A program made the position numbers and the translations under genes. DNA of 64,000 nucleotides, taken from the NCBI RefSeq assembly GCF_022568815.1, contig NZ_JAKZHX010000012.1, positions 186,001-250,000 on the forward strand. The letters are read 5' to 3'. The notes under the pieces are model-generated. The model was not told the DNA's origin. It did no database searches and saw nothing but the letters and a program-made list of their open reading frames with translations. This document shows positions 1 to 8,185 of the stretch, piece after piece. How positions within the stretch are numbered: position 1 is the first letter of the stretch; the number at the start of each line of letters is the position of its first letter. The DNA is from Undibacterium paludis. Its GTDB lineage: Bacteria > Pseudomonadota > Gammaproteobacteria > Burkholderiales > Burkholderiaceae_D.

Positions 1-926
1 GCGCGTGCCAGCAGCAAAGCCATCAGCCTGCGGTACAGACCCAGTTCTTGTGGCAGGCTGGTGTCATAACCTATCAGCGGGGTGGTGATCCAGCCATTAT
101 CAGGGTTACTGTACAGACCAAGTACGCCAACAAATTTGCCTTGCCAGCGCAGGGCCTGCAATTCCAGGAACTGGGTTTCCAGGCACAGTTCAAAGAAAGC
201 CGGACTGAAGTCGGGGTTCAGACAGGAATGCTTGTTCATGAAAAGCTGGCGGAACAGGGGGCGTAATAGCTTGATATCTTCTGGCTTTAAAGAATGGTGA
301 GCAATTACTTCGACTTCTGTATTAGCCAACAGTCTGGCGTCTTGTCTGACGTGATTATGTTTCCAGACACTGGCTTGTTGCGGGTCGCATAAGTAAATCA
401 TGCGTGAAGGCAGTAAATCCCAGCCGGTTTCAGTCAAGGCCTGCGCCAGTTGCGGATTCACTTGCGGACAGATATTGCGCATCATTAATGGGCGCTGTGG
501 ATAACTGTGCTGCAGCTGCTCTGTCATTGCTGCAATATCTGCCAGCGACCATTCCGGATACAGATTCGTTGATACCAGGTGATTGGCCACGATGGCCGCC
601 TGATCCAGCCTGGTTGCTGTGAACAGGGCAGACAGGGGGCCAAAGAGGGCACAACTGGCCAGCTTCAGGAGCTGCGTCGTGGCTGGACTGAACTGACGCA
701 ACATTTCCTGCCTGGTGTATCTCAGCCATGTTGAACGGGGACTCGATACATAGCTTTCTTGCCAGTTGCTGTGATCAAGCAGGCTGACAGGCTGGCTTTG
801 TCCGGCGATATTGATGGACTGGATTTCGCAGCTGGCATTGTCCAGCCAGTGCTGGCCACCGCGCGAACGCGCAGTGAGCAGCCACAGGGCGTCAGCCACC
901 ACATGTGGCGGTAGTGAAGTATTCAA
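1..926 (-). CDS. Unrecognised protein, possibly GNAT-fold (partial, 3' end off the window)
   Basis: An uninterrupted minus-strand frame runs from just after the DUF3419 gene to the window edge, giving about 300 residues without a stop. I translated it directly. It has alternating hydrophobic and polar segments, an ending of the type GKFVGVLGLYSNPDNGW and a helix-rich start, loosely reminiscent of N-acetyltransferases; this is a guess from texture, not from a diagnostic motif. No ATG lies near the 5' end. The TTG at 926-924 is the most convenient start, and GTG codons at about 905 are alternatives. The frame stays open upstream into the preceding gene, so the true start is uncertain. The close spacing to the BtaA-like gene suggests one transcript. 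Confidence 0.6.
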   Translation of the reverse strand, partial: MNTSLPPHVVADALWLLTARSRGGQHWLDNASCEIQSINIAGQSQPVSLLDHSNWQESYVSSPRSTWLRYTRQEMLRQFSPATTQLLKLASCALFGPLSALFTATRLDQAAIVANHLVSTNLYPEWSLADIAAMTEQLQHSYPQRPLMMRNICPQVNPQLAQALTETGWDLLPSRMIYLCDPQQASVWKHNHVRQDARLLANTEVEVIAHHSLKPEDIKLLRPLFRQLFMNKHSCLNPDFSPAFFELCLETQFLELQALRWQGKFVGVLGLYSNPDNGWITTPLIGYDTSLPQELGLYRRLMALLLAR

Positions 927-934
927 GTGAAGAA

Positions 935-2149
935 TCAGTTTTTGATGTACAGGTGCATGCCACCATAGATGGCGGAGCGGTCAGTTGCATGCAATGCACG
1001 GTTATGCACAGGGTCAGTATGCCAGGCTGCCAGTATGTCGGCCGGCAATTTGCCTTCCAGGGGGGATTCGCTGCCACCGGTACGGAACACGACTTTGGCG
1101 CCTGCTGCTGCGGTACGTGTCACTTCTTGCCAGAGTGCTGTCAGCTGTTGTTGATCCATCCAGTCCTGGGCATCGAGAAAGAGATAGGCATCCATGGAGG
1201 CACGTGGCTGGCCCAGCAGGAAGTCGGTCAGGGTCTTGTGATGGGCATGCAGCCTGTCTATATTGCGACGCAGGCTGACAAAATGCTCTTGCTGCAGGTA
1301 CAAGGGAAGTGCGGCCTGCGTTTTGGTGTTATAACGACGGGCAAAGGCTTGTTGGGCAAAGCAGTTCTGATCCAGCGGAAAATCACAGGCCAGGTGACGC
1401 ATTCTTTCCTTGAACAGGATATGCAAGCCATTCTTGGCATCCTGTTTCAGGGCGGCGAATTGCGAAGGCGGGATACCCAGGCTGTATAAAGCCAGGGGTT
1501 GGCTGGCGATCAGGCGGAACAGGCGGGTTTCAAATACCGGTGCTACATGCTTGTCAAACAGCTCAGTCTGCTCCTGCATGTTGCGGGCTTGCATGACTTT
1601 GCTCATGTCGCCACCCATCATCCTGACAAAGAAATGGGCAAAGCCGATGAAGTTGCCGAGCAGGCCATGTTGATAAGCCTGGTTGCAGAAATAGTGATAA
1701 CGCGGTTTGCCCGATATGGAGCGGCTTTCCCAAAAGTCACTGGCATCTTCCGACAGGTGCTGGCGCACATGGCGCTTATAGCGTTTCAGATTGTCTGCCT
1801 GATTGGCATCACCGAGAAAGGCCAGTACAGCCTGGTAGTCTGGCAAGTGCTTGATGGCATTTTGCTTGATGTTGAGCATGGCCAGGTGGGCGGCATTCAA
1901 ATCGACAGCATGGACAGCTGCCGGTTCGGCCGACAGGTAAGCCAGGGCATTGCAACCACCGGAAGAAATGGTCAGGATATTGGCGCCGGGCTTGAGTTGC
2001 AGGGCGTCGAGGTCGGATTGTGGATCTTCCCATATCTGGGCGTACACCAGGCGGCTGAACCAATGGGCAAACAGCTTGTCTGCCAGGCCCTTGCGGCCGG
2101 AAGTGGTTGAGTTAAAAACGGCGCTGTCTATCAGGGCTTTAGTGGACAT
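935..2149 (-). CDS. DUF3419 / BtaA-like S-adenosylmethionine:diacylglycerol 3-amino-3-carboxypropyl transferase family protein
   Basis: The 404-residue protein matches the DUF3419 family, whose characterised member BtaA transfers the aminocarboxypropyl group of SAM to diacylglycerol, the first step of betaine-lipid (DGTS) synthesis. Family hallmarks seen are VYAQIWEDPQSDLDAL (about residues 35-50), the SAM-site segment ILTISSGGCNALAYLS (about 57-73) with the following acidic VDLNAAH, and FRTGGSES near the C-terminus. No membrane segment or signal peptide is evident. It is the first gene of a short minus-strand unit and a strong terminator (2288-2323) isolates it from the gene upstream. No BtaB-type N-methyltransferase is visible on the window side, so the final product cannot be predicted; the partial downstream gene might be its partner. 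Confidence 0.8.
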   Translation of the reverse strand: MSTKALIDSAVFNSTTSGRKGLADKLFAHWFSRLVYAQIWEDPQSDLDALQLKPGANILTISSGGCNALAYLSAEPAAVHAVDLNAAHLAMLNIKQNAIKHLPDYQAVLAFLGDANQADNLKRYKRHVRQHLSEDASDFWESRSISGKPRYHYFCNQAYQHGLLGNFIGFAHFFVRMMGGDMSKVMQARNMQEQTELFDKHVAPVFETRLFRLIASQPLALYSLGIPPSQFAALKQDAKNGLHILFKERMRHLACDFPLDQNCFAQQAFARRYNTKTQAALPLYLQQEHFVSLRRNIDRLHAHHKTLTDFLLGQPRASMDAYLFLDAQDWMDQQQLTALWQEVTRTAAAGAKVVFRTGGSESPLEGKLPADILAAWHTDPVHNRALHATDRSAIYGGMHLYIKN

Positions 2150-2287
2150 GCTGGTCTCCGCTTATGGTTGGCTGCTGCTGCGATTAGCTGCGCGCTTGGG
2201 CTGCAATAAGAAAGACTTTAGGATGCACAGGTGACAGGCAAGTGACAGGCAGATGAAGATTCCGTGAAAAACAGATATAAAAACAAC

Positions 2288-2323
2288 AAAAGCGCATAAG
2301 CCAGACAGCTTATGCGCTTTTTG
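2288..2323 (-). terminator. Rho-independent terminator, probably bidirectional
   Basis: A 13-14 bp perfect stem (arms AAAGCGCATAAGC and GCTTATGCGCTTT, loop about 6 nt) is flanked by T-rich runs on both strands. It sits between the small membrane protein gene ending at 2353 and the DUF3419 gene starting at 2149, both minus strand, so its main role is to end the upstream transcript. Confidence 0.8.
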
Positions 2324-2352
2324 TTTGCTTTTTGTTTTTACCCGGCAATCAT

Positions 2353-2730
2353 TCAGGCACGGTGTTCTGTCGAAAGGCGACGCCGTCTGGCCCGGATGAA
2401 CAATAGTAATTGATAGGCAAAATACAGCGATGCCAGCACCGGCATGGAAGCAACCAGTATCCACAAACCACCTGCCAGTGGGACGGGGCCGGACCAGACC
2501 TGGATGGGGACATCAGGTTTATTGCTTTTTTCTGCCCGGTCTTGCTTGGGCGTATCGATTTGTACGCCGACATTCTGTTTGGGCAAATCTTCAGGCGCGA
2601 CAACAAAAACTGCTTGCGAACCCTGGCCAGGTTTGGCTGCGGTATTGCCTGCATTAGCAGCAAAAACAGGCGTGGCCGGCAATGCACAGAGCAATTGCAG
2701 GGCCAGTATCAGGGCTGGCTTGAGTTTCAT
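2353..2730 (-). CDS. Hypothetical secreted, single-pass membrane protein
   Basis: The 125-residue product is not recognised. It begins with a clear signal peptide (MKLKPALILALQLLCALPA, cleavage probably near PVFA-AN). A low-complexity polar stretch (about 27-80) follows, then one strong membrane helix near residues 85-110 (PLAGGLWILVASMPVLASLYF), and an arginine-rich tail RARRRR. The basic tail suggests the C-terminus is cytoplasmic with the polar part in the periplasm. It is monocistronic by context: terminator downstream, and an SRPBCC gene about 50 bp upstream on the same strand. The clean signal peptide and the terminator immediately downstream favour a real gene. Confidence 0.65.
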   Translation of the reverse strand: MKLKPALILALQLLCALPATPVFAANAGNTAAKPGQGSQAVFVVAPEDLPKQNVGVQIDTPKQDRAEKSNKPDVPIQVWSGPVPLAGGLWILVASMPVLASLYFAYQLLLFIRARRRRLSTEHRA

Positions 2731-2779
2731 TAAGGCTAACGATAAAGGATGATTCGGGTGACACTGTTACCTGAAAATA

Positions 2780-3307
2780 TTACTTTTCTGCATATTTTTT
2801 GAGGTTGGCCAGGCCAGCTTCAAAATCAGGACCCACCATTTTATCCATAAATGGCGCAAATAGCTTCATCATCAGATTACCTTCGCTGCTGCCTTCCATG
2901 CTCCAGGTGATTCTTGTTCCCGTGGCTTCTGCTTCAAACAGGAAACTGCCTGTCGATGGTTTGCCCATGCCTTCAAAATGCAGGTCATAGTCGATGAGTC
3001 GGTATGGGCTGGCATGGGTGATTTTCATGCCGCCGTTGCCCTGGGTCTTGCTTTTCCAGTCCCAGGCGGCATTGGTACCTGTCTCAGGGCCGGAAAATGT
3101 CAATTCCATGGCGGGGTCGCGCTGGTTCCAGACCGACCAGTTTTTCCATTCTTTTGGGGTGGCGATCAGGGGAAATAATTTATCTGGCGTAGAACGTATC
3201 AGTATGCTGCGGCTGACCTTGTATTCATTTGGCAATGAATAGGCAATGGCAAAGATCAAACCTATCGCCACCACCAGTATTGCTACTGTCCATTTGATGA
3301 TTTTCAT
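2780..3307 (-). CDS. SRPBCC family (polyketide cyclase-like) protein with N-terminal membrane anchor
   Basis: The 175-residue protein has one N-terminal hydrophobic helix (residues 5-25, WTVAILVVAIGLIFAIAYS) followed by an SRPBCC/START-like lipid-binding fold. Family marks include the opening VSRSILIRSTPDKLFPLIATP, the LTFSGPETGTNAAWDWKS strand pair and the ITWSMEGSSEG segment. Members bind hydrophobic ligands; no ligand can be assigned. The anchor places the domain outside the cytoplasm or on the membrane face. The ribosome site upstream of the ATG at 3307 is good (GAGGAGAAT on the minus strand). It stands alone between the glycerol kinase gene and a small membrane protein gene, all on the minus strand. 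Confidence 0.75.
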   Translation of the reverse strand: MKIIKWTVAILVVAIGLIFAIAYSLPNEYKVSRSILIRSTPDKLFPLIATPKEWKNWSVWNQRDPAMELTFSGPETGTNAAWDWKSKTQGNGGMKITHASPYRLIDYDLHFEGMGKPSTGSFLFEAEATGTRITWSMEGSSEGNLMMKLFAPFMDKMVGPDFEAGLANLKKYAEK

Positions 3308-3398
3308 TTTTATTCTCCTCTAATTCCATTTCATTTTGTTCAAGTCCACCGCGCTTCGGATTGCAACGATGATAGCGACGATTCTGGACAATCCGGCA

Positions 3399-4880
3399 TT
3401 ATCTTACTTTTCCGATGGCAACTTCCCAATTTTGCATCAGGCTGGCTGCTTCGTCCCTGCTCATGGCGGGTGTAAAAACCCTGTCCATCTGCCATTGCGA
3501 AGCACATTCATCGAGATTCTTGTACACGCCCGCACCAAGACCGGCCAGGTAAGCTGCACCAAGCGCCGTGGTTTCTGTCACCTGTGGACGTATCACCGGT
3601 ATGCCGAGCAGGTCAGCCTGGAATTGCAGCAGCATATTATTTGCCGCGGCGCCGCCATCGACACGCAGTTCACGTATGGGGAAAACCGCATCCCTGACCA
3701 TGGCCTGCAATAAGGCAGTACTTTGAAAGGCGATGGATTCCAGCGCGGCCCTGGCGATATGGGCTACCGTCGTGCCACGGCTCAGCCCAAGGATGGCGCC
3801 TTTGGCTGACGGTACCCAATAAGGTGCACCAAGACCCGTAAAAGAGGGCACGAAGACGACGCCGCCAGAATCAGGCACGCTGGTGGCCAGTTGTTCTACG
3901 TCGGGGGAATGCTGTATGGCTTTCAAACCGTCCCTGAGCCATTGGACGACCGCACCACCGATGAAAACACTGCCTTCAAGTGCATACTGCTGGCGACTGT
4001 CAGTCTGGCAAGCCGCGGTACTGATCAGGCCGTTCTGTGAAACCGGACATTGATCGCCGGTGTGCAAAAGCATGAAGCAGCCCGTGCCATACGTATTCTT
4101 GGCCATGCCCGGACTGAAGCAGGCCTGGCCAAACAATGCTGACTGCTGGTCGCCGGCAATACCGGCAATCGGGATGGGTGCGCCCAGCAGTGTACAGACA
4201 CCGTATTGATGGCTCGACGGTAAGACTTCGGGCAAGACAGCCCTGGGGATATCAAACCAGGCCAGTAATTCTTCATCCCATTTGCTTTCATGGATGTTGT
4301 AGAGCATGGTGCGCGAGGCATTGCTGACATCGGTGACATGCAACTGTCTCTCACCGTTGCCTGCACTGAGTTGCCAGGCCAGCCAGCAGTCTATGGTGCC
4401 AAAGGCCAGTTCTCCGGCTGCTGCACGCTTCCTGGCGTCGGGGATTTCGTCGAGCAGCCACTTGAGTTTGGTTGCCGAAAAATACGGGTCCAGTATCAAG
4501 CCGGTCTTGGCCTGTATGCGCTCTGCATAGCCCTGCTGGCGCAACTGCTCGCAATAGGCTTCGGTCCGGCGGTCTTGCCAGACGATGGCATGATAAAGCG
4601 GCTGCCCGGTTTTTCTGTCCCACAGGACAGTGGTCTCACGCTGGTTGGTGATACCGAGTGCAGCAATCTCGCTGGCCTGTATGCCGGCCTTGCCCAGGAC
4701 TTGCTGGCAGGTAGCGAACTGACTTTGCCAGATTTCCATGGCGTCATGCTCCACCCAGCCGGGTCGTGGAAAAATCTGGCGAAACTCTTGCTGTACGCTG
4801 GCGATTAATTGTCCACGATCATTGAAGATGATGCTGCGTGAACTGGACGTACCCTGATCCAGGGCAAGCAGGTAGGTCAT
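3399..4880 (-). CDS. glpK: Glycerol kinase
   Basis: The 493-residue product has the family's normal length and makes sn-glycerol 3-phosphate from glycerol and ATP in the cytoplasm. Clear marks are the N-terminal FGGY-kinase phosphate-binding [27 protein letters not shown] (substrate site), [13 protein letters not shown], and the C-terminal ATP-site [21 protein letters not shown]. No glpF, glpD or glpR is next to it, so uptake and dehydrogenation must be encoded elsewhere. The allosteric control known from the E. coli enzyme cannot be judged from the sequence alone. No terminator is obvious after the stop. Confidence 0.95.
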   Translation of the reverse strand: MTYLLALDQGTSSSRSIIFNDRGQLIASVQQEFRQIFPRPGWVEHDAMEIWQSQFATCQQVLGKAGIQASEIAALGITNQRETTVLWDRKTGQPLYHAIVWQDRRTEAYCEQLRQQGYAERIQAKTGLILDPYFSATKLKWLLDEIPDARKRAAAGELAFGTIDCWLAWQLSAGNGERQLHVTDVSNASRTMLYNIHESKWDEELLAWFDIPRAVLPEVLPSSHQYGVCTLLGAPIPIAGIAGDQQSALFGQACFSPGMAKNTYGTGCFMLLHTGDQCPVSQNGLISTAACQTDSRQQYALEGSVFIGGAVVQWLRDGLKAIQHSPDVEQLATSVPDSGGVVFVPSFTGLGAPYWVPSAKGAILGLSRGTTVAHIARAALESIAFQSTALLQAMVRDAVFPIRELRVDGGAAANNMLLQFQADLLGIPVIRPQVTETTALGAAYLAGLGAGVYKNLDECASQWQMDRVFTPAMSRDEAASLMQNWEVAIGKVR

Positions 4881-5067
4881 AAATTATCCTGATGAATCTG
4901 GACTGCGATCAAAAAATCAACCCCTTTTTCTCTTGAACAGCAGAAGAGGTTTATTGACGTCTGGTTACAATTTTAAGCCTGACACAGACTGGCAAACAGA
5001 ATTGAATTTGTTATAGTTGATAGCTAATTTACTATTAACATTTATACAAAGCAAGAAAGGCTTTTTT

Positions 5068-5352
5068 GTGTCAGGATTAACCAGTTTCAGCTTGTCCCTG
5101 CTTGTACTCTTGCTGATCGCATTAGGTACCATGCGCAAGAGTCGCCGTTTGATTATCGTGGCATTTTTTGCTCTGGTCGCTGTCAGCCTGCTGGGCTGGT
5201 ATCAGTATATTTTCCCGGCAGGACTGAGCATGTTGTTTTTTTGCGGAACGCTGGCCACCGTATTGGCTATTTCGGTTTTTTTCTACGCCATTTATTCTTA
5301 TGAATCCGTACTCGCGGATGCTCAGGAAATCAAAGTTGATCAGCGTTCCTGA
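5068..5352 (+). CDS. Small integral membrane protein, unknown function
   Basis: I place the start at GTG 5068, eight bases after AAGAAAGG, giving 94 residues (Val-Ser-Gly-Leu-Thr...). A TTG at 5017 would add 17 residues but lacks a ribosome site. There are three hydrophobic segments: LSLLVLLLIALGT, LIIVAFFALVAVSLLGWY and MLFFCGTLATVLAISVFFYAIYS. A short basic loop follows the first and there is an acidic cytoplasmic tail. No family is recognised. It is an isolated plus-strand gene between divergent glpK and the convergent FKBP gene. Confidence 0.6.
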   Translation: MSGLTSFSLSLLVLLLIALGTMRKSRRLIIVAFFALVAVSLLGWYQYIFPAGLSMLFFCGTLATVLAISVFFYAIYSYESVLADAQEIKVDQRS

Positions 5353-5365
5353 AAGACGCTCCGGT

Positions 5366-5397
5366 TTAGCGTATGTCAATCTTAGCGTACGTCAATC
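5366..5397. repeat. 16-bp tandem duplication across the FKBP stop codon
   Basis: TTAGCGTATGTCAATC (5366-5381) is followed directly by TTAGCGTACGTCAATC (5382-5397), one mismatch. The right copy encodes the last codons and stop of the FKBP gene (IDVR-stop, minus strand); the left copy repeats them just past the stop. Confidence 0.85.
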
Positions 5398-5849
5398 AGT
5401 TCAATATCAAAAATCAGGTGGGAGTTCGGTGGTATGACACCGCCTGCACCTGCAGCACCATAAGCGAGCTCTGGCGGTATGATCAGCGTGCGCTTGCCGC
5501 CAACCTTCATGCCTGCTACTCCCTGGTCCCAGCCCTTGATGACACGTCCGGCGCCGATGGTAAAACTGAAGGGCGAGTTCCCCTGTGAGCTGTCAAATTT
5601 GGCGCCATGTTCCTTGGCGGCAAAGGGGTCATGCAGCCAGCCGGTATAGTGTACATAGACGGTATTGCCAACAGTAGCTTCTTTGCCTGTACCTACTTTT
5701 TCATCGATTTTTCTTAACTTGCTGACCATGACCACACTGTCTACCGGTGCTTGCTGCGCCTGGCTCAACGGGGTGCAGAACAGGCTGGCAACGAGTGTTG
5801 CTGCGATGGCAGAAGTAATACCGGCGGTTTTTTTAGCAACTGACTTCAT
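5382..5849 (-). CDS. FKBP-type peptidyl-prolyl cis-trans isomerase, exported
   Basis: The 155-residue protein has a signal peptide (about residues 1-31, ending FCTPLSQAQQA) and then one FKBP domain. Conserved parts are YVHYTGWL, KFDSSQ, FTIGAGRVIKGWDQGVAGMKVGGKRTLIIPPELAYG and IPPNSHLIFDIELIDV, including the Asp, Phe, Trp and Tyr residues that line the proline pocket. It should speed proline isomerisation of exported proteins in the periplasm. Without the long dimerisation domain of FkpA or Mip it is the minimal form. The gene ends in a 16-bp tandem duplication, and a long hairpin element lies just upstream of its start. Confidence 0.9.
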   Translation of the reverse strand: MKSVAKKTAGITSAIAATLVASLFCTPLSQAQQAPVDSVVMVSKLRKIDEKVGTGKEATVGNTVYVHYTGWLHDPFAAKEHGAKFDSSQGNSPFSFTIGAGRVIKGWDQGVAGMKVGGKRTLIIPPELAYGAAGAGGVIPPNSHLIFDIELIDVR

Positions 5850-5890
5850 ACGGTTTTCCTTATATTTGGACTACTGGTGGATGACTGAGG

Positions 5891-6053
5891 TTAGTGAACT
5901 GTCATAGCTGAAACTAGAGTGCCTTCCGCTTGCTCGACGAGCATGCCTGCGTTGCAAATGCCCGCGATAGCTCACTATCTCTGCGCTTTGCGCCTTGCCC
6001 TGATCGTCGGGCAAGCGTCTTTCACTTCAGTTTCAACTATGACAGTCCACTAG
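5891..6053. repeat. 163-bp imperfect palindromic element (family B)
   Basis: The whole intergenic segment folds into one long hairpin. The left arm begins TTAGTGAACTGTCATAGC and the reverse complement of the right arm begins CTAGTGGACTGTCATAGT. Similarity continues through GCTTGC[T/C]CGACGA to a central CGATAG-CTCA-CTATC. Each arm is about 80 bases. It sits between two minus-strand genes and ends one base before the stop codon of the upstream gene, so it may stabilise or end that transcript. The core words GCGTTGCAAA and TTTGCGCCTTGC recur at 16203-16310. Confidence 0.75.
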
Positions 6054-6054
6054 T

Positions 6055-6330
6055 CTATTTTTGTTTTGCAGCTGCCAGTTTTTTTTCAAAGGCGATATCA
6101 AGCTTGCTGGCTTTTTTAGGTGCCTGTTTATGCAGGCTGTTGACGTAGGCGACAAAATCATCGATTTCCAGGGCTTCGCCTATGGCTTGAGGATGCTCAT
6201 CCGGATTGTCAAGATTGGCCAGTGTCAGCGAAAAGCGGCCATCGGCCAGGCTGACCATGGAGTAGGGGGCATTATTACTGCGTTCACGCAGGCGATTGAC
6301 GGCATTGCTGGCCTTGGTTGACCTTGCCAT
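6055..6330 (-). CDS. Hypothetical protein, 91 residues
   Basis: A small, basic, soluble protein with no recognised family. It starts MARSTKASNAVNRLRERSNN and ends in a lysine/alanine-rich tail. The middle, YSMVSLADGRFSLTLANLDN, could form a small beta sheet, and IDDFVAYVNSLHKQ a helix. Its start codon overlaps the stop of the solute-binding protein gene by one base (TAATG), so the two are translationally coupled. The coupling supports that it is real; its role, perhaps cytoplasmic and linked to the upstream gene, is unknown. Confidence 0.6.
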   Translation of the reverse strand: MARSTKASNAVNRLRERSNNAPYSMVSLADGRFSLTLANLDNPDEHPQAIGEALEIDDFVAYVNSLHKQAPKKASKLDIAFEKKLAAAKQK

Positions 6331-7058
6331 TATTTGATCCCGTATTTGTGCATGATTTTTTCCATAGTGCCGTCGTTATCCAGTTCTTTATTGATCTTGT
6401 TGTAGAGCTCTATACGCTGCTTATCCATGCGGACATTGCATAACATATTGAGTTCTATGCTTTTCCATTTGATGGCACGGGTTATTTCACTTCCATATCC
6501 CTGTTGCTGGGCCAGGAACATGCCGTGAGATTCCGAGACGATCCAGTAATTAAGCCTGCCATTGGCCAGCAGGCGTGGATTGTCTTCATCCTGGCTGGCA
6601 AATTCTATTTTGTAGCCTTGTTCAGCAAGTTGTATACCTGTTGCTGCATTTTTGTAAGAACCCATGGAATAGGGTTTCGCATCTTCAAAACTTTTTAGTA
6701 TGCGTGTTTCCGATTTGCGGCTGTACAAAACCCAATTGTCTGTAACCAGGGGGCCTACCCATTTATAAGAGTTTTCACGCTCAGGCGTGCGGCGAAAACC
6801 AAACAGGCAGGTATTGTCATCATTTAATGTGGAATTCAGACCGCGTGCCAGGGAAGTGCTGCTGATGCTGTAATTGTCGCCGGCGCGCTTGAGTATTTCC
6901 GTGATTTTTTCAGTCAATGCGCCCTGGATTTCCCCGGTTTTTATGTCGGTATGGGTAAACGGTGCATATTCCTGGATAAGCAGTTTGAGCGTTTCTGCAT
7001 GGCTGATGACAGGAACGGCGGCCAGAGATACCAGCAAACTGGGAAGCAGGAATTTCAC
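6330..7058 (-). CDS. Periplasmic solute-binding protein, family 3 type
   Basis: The 242-residue protein has a signal peptide (MKFLLPSLLVSLAAVPVISHA) and the fold of family 3 solute-binding proteins. It shows the opening LKLLIQEYAPFTHTDIKTGEIQGALTEKITEIL, the middle segment WVGPLVTDNWVLYSRKSE and the ending INKELDNDGTMEKIMHKYG. Members bind polar amino acids or act as stand-alone sensors. No permease or ATPase gene is adjacent, so transport is not assured. It is the first gene of a two-gene unit with the 91-residue gene. Confidence 0.8.
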   Translation of the reverse strand: MKFLLPSLLVSLAAVPVISHAETLKLLIQEYAPFTHTDIKTGEIQGALTEKITEILKRAGDNYSISSTSLARGLNSTLNDDNTCLFGFRRTPERENSYKWVGPLVTDNWVLYSRKSETRILKSFEDAKPYSMGSYKNAATGIQLAEQGYKIEFASQDEDNPRLLANGRLNYWIVSESHGMFLAQQQGYGSEITRAIKWKSIELNMLCNVRMDKQRIELYNKINKELDNDGTMEKIMHKYGIK

Positions 7059-7197
7059 TTACGGGATTTCCGAAATAGATAAGTGGTGGAAATATACAAC
7101 TGAATTTCCAATAAGGGCAGATATTTTCTTGTTTTTGACGCCCGTGTGCGGCTTTGGAGACAATCAGGGCGGTAGTTCCTTGGTGCGTGATGGCTGC

Positions 7198-8082
7198 TTA
7201 AACCCAGATTGTTTTCAACAAGGCAAAACTGGCGGCGATCATGGCCTCATGCTGGCGTTTTTCCTGGCAGATGAAGCTCAGTTCGGTCGTCACGCTGACC
7301 GCGTCGGCAATCACCAGGCCGTGGGCATGGGCTTCGCGTATGGCGATGGAATCGCGGATCAGGCTCAGGCCGACGCCAGACTTGACCAGGTCCAGCATGC
7401 TGGGTTCCTGGTCGACCAGGGCGACGACATTCGGCCTGACTCCGTGACTGGCGAAAATCTGGCTCAACAGCCGATGGTGGGCAGATTCTGGTGGCGTCCA
7501 TAACCATGGCAGTGCTGCCAGGCTGGCCCAGCCTTGCCCGGCCACGCGGTTTTTCCAGCCACTGGGTGCAACAACACGATAAGTAAAATGCGTCAATGTC
7601 TGGCTATGGCAGGGTATCTTGCCATCGTCCGGTGGCTGACCCAGGTAAAACCCGACATCAAGGCTGCCCGCGCGCACTTGCTGTAATACCGTGCCGGACA
7701 TGCCTTGCTGCAGCTTTGTGGATAACTGTGGATAAGTCTCGACCAGGCGTTTCAGGAAGACACCAAGGCGGGTGAATTCCGGGTCGAGTATGGTGCCTAT
7801 CGCCAGTTCACCCGAAATGGTGGTGTGCATGGCAGCAGCAGCCTGGCGGAATTCGCCCATGCTGGCCAGCACCTTTTCTGCATAAGGCAGGAGCTTGGCC
7901 CCTCCATTGCTGAGGCGCATGCCGCTGGCGCTGCGTGTGAATAAAGCCAGTTGCAGATGTTCTTGCAGCGACTTGATTTGCAGGCTTACAGCTGGCTGGG
8001 TCACATGCAGTTGCTCAGCAGCACGGGTCAGGTTGCCTTCTTTGGCGACGGCGACGAAGGCACGCAATTGTGTCAGATCCAT
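7198..8082 (-). CDS. LysR-family transcriptional regulator
   Basis: The 294-residue protein has the LysR winged helix-turn-helix at residues 1-60 (DLTQLRAFVAVAKEGNLTRAAEQLHVTQPAVSLQIKSLQ) and a two-lobed effector domain from about residue 90. It is divergent from mmsA across 103 bp, so control of mmsA by a metabolite is the natural guess, inferred from position only. An inverted repeat with LysR-box character lies in that gap and touches this gene's own start codon, consistent with autoregulation. Two perfect DnaA-box-like words, TGTGGATAA at 7717 and 7727, lie inside the gene; similar words occur in other genes here. Confidence 0.9.
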   Translation of the reverse strand: MDLTQLRAFVAVAKEGNLTRAAEQLHVTQPAVSLQIKSLQEHLQLALFTRSASGMRLSNGGAKLLPYAEKVLASMGEFRQAAAAMHTTISGELAIGTILDPEFTRLGVFLKRLVETYPQLSTKLQQGMSGTVLQQVRAGSLDVGFYLGQPPDDGKIPCHSQTLTHFTYRVVAPSGWKNRVAGQGWASLAALPWLWTPPESAHHRLLSQIFASHGVRPNVVALVDQEPSMLDLVKSGVGLSLIRDSIAIREAHAHGLVIADAVSVTTELSFICQEKRQHEAMIAASFALLKTIWV

Positions 8083-8113
8083 TATCAGTAATCCTTATAT
8101 TGCTATTGATAAT
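8081..8113. promoter_or_regulatory. Candidate LysR operator between the regulator and mmsA
   Basis: An inverted repeat has arms ATTATCAGTA (8081-8090) and TATTGATAAT (8104-8113), one mismatch and a 13-base spacer. The T-rich/A-rich dyad fits LysR-type sites in a divergent promoter. It overlaps the regulator's start codon. Confidence 0.45.
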
Positions 8114-8185
8114 AACTCATTGGATTAACAAGAGGGACTGATTTACTCTCTCTGTCATTCTCTGTTTTCTACCTAAATTTTACTT

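Noticed and set aside
7717-7735. Two perfect TGTGGATAA words in the LysR gene
   Set aside because: They are DnaA-box matches but lie in coding sequence; similar single boxes occur in several genes, so no origin role is claimed.
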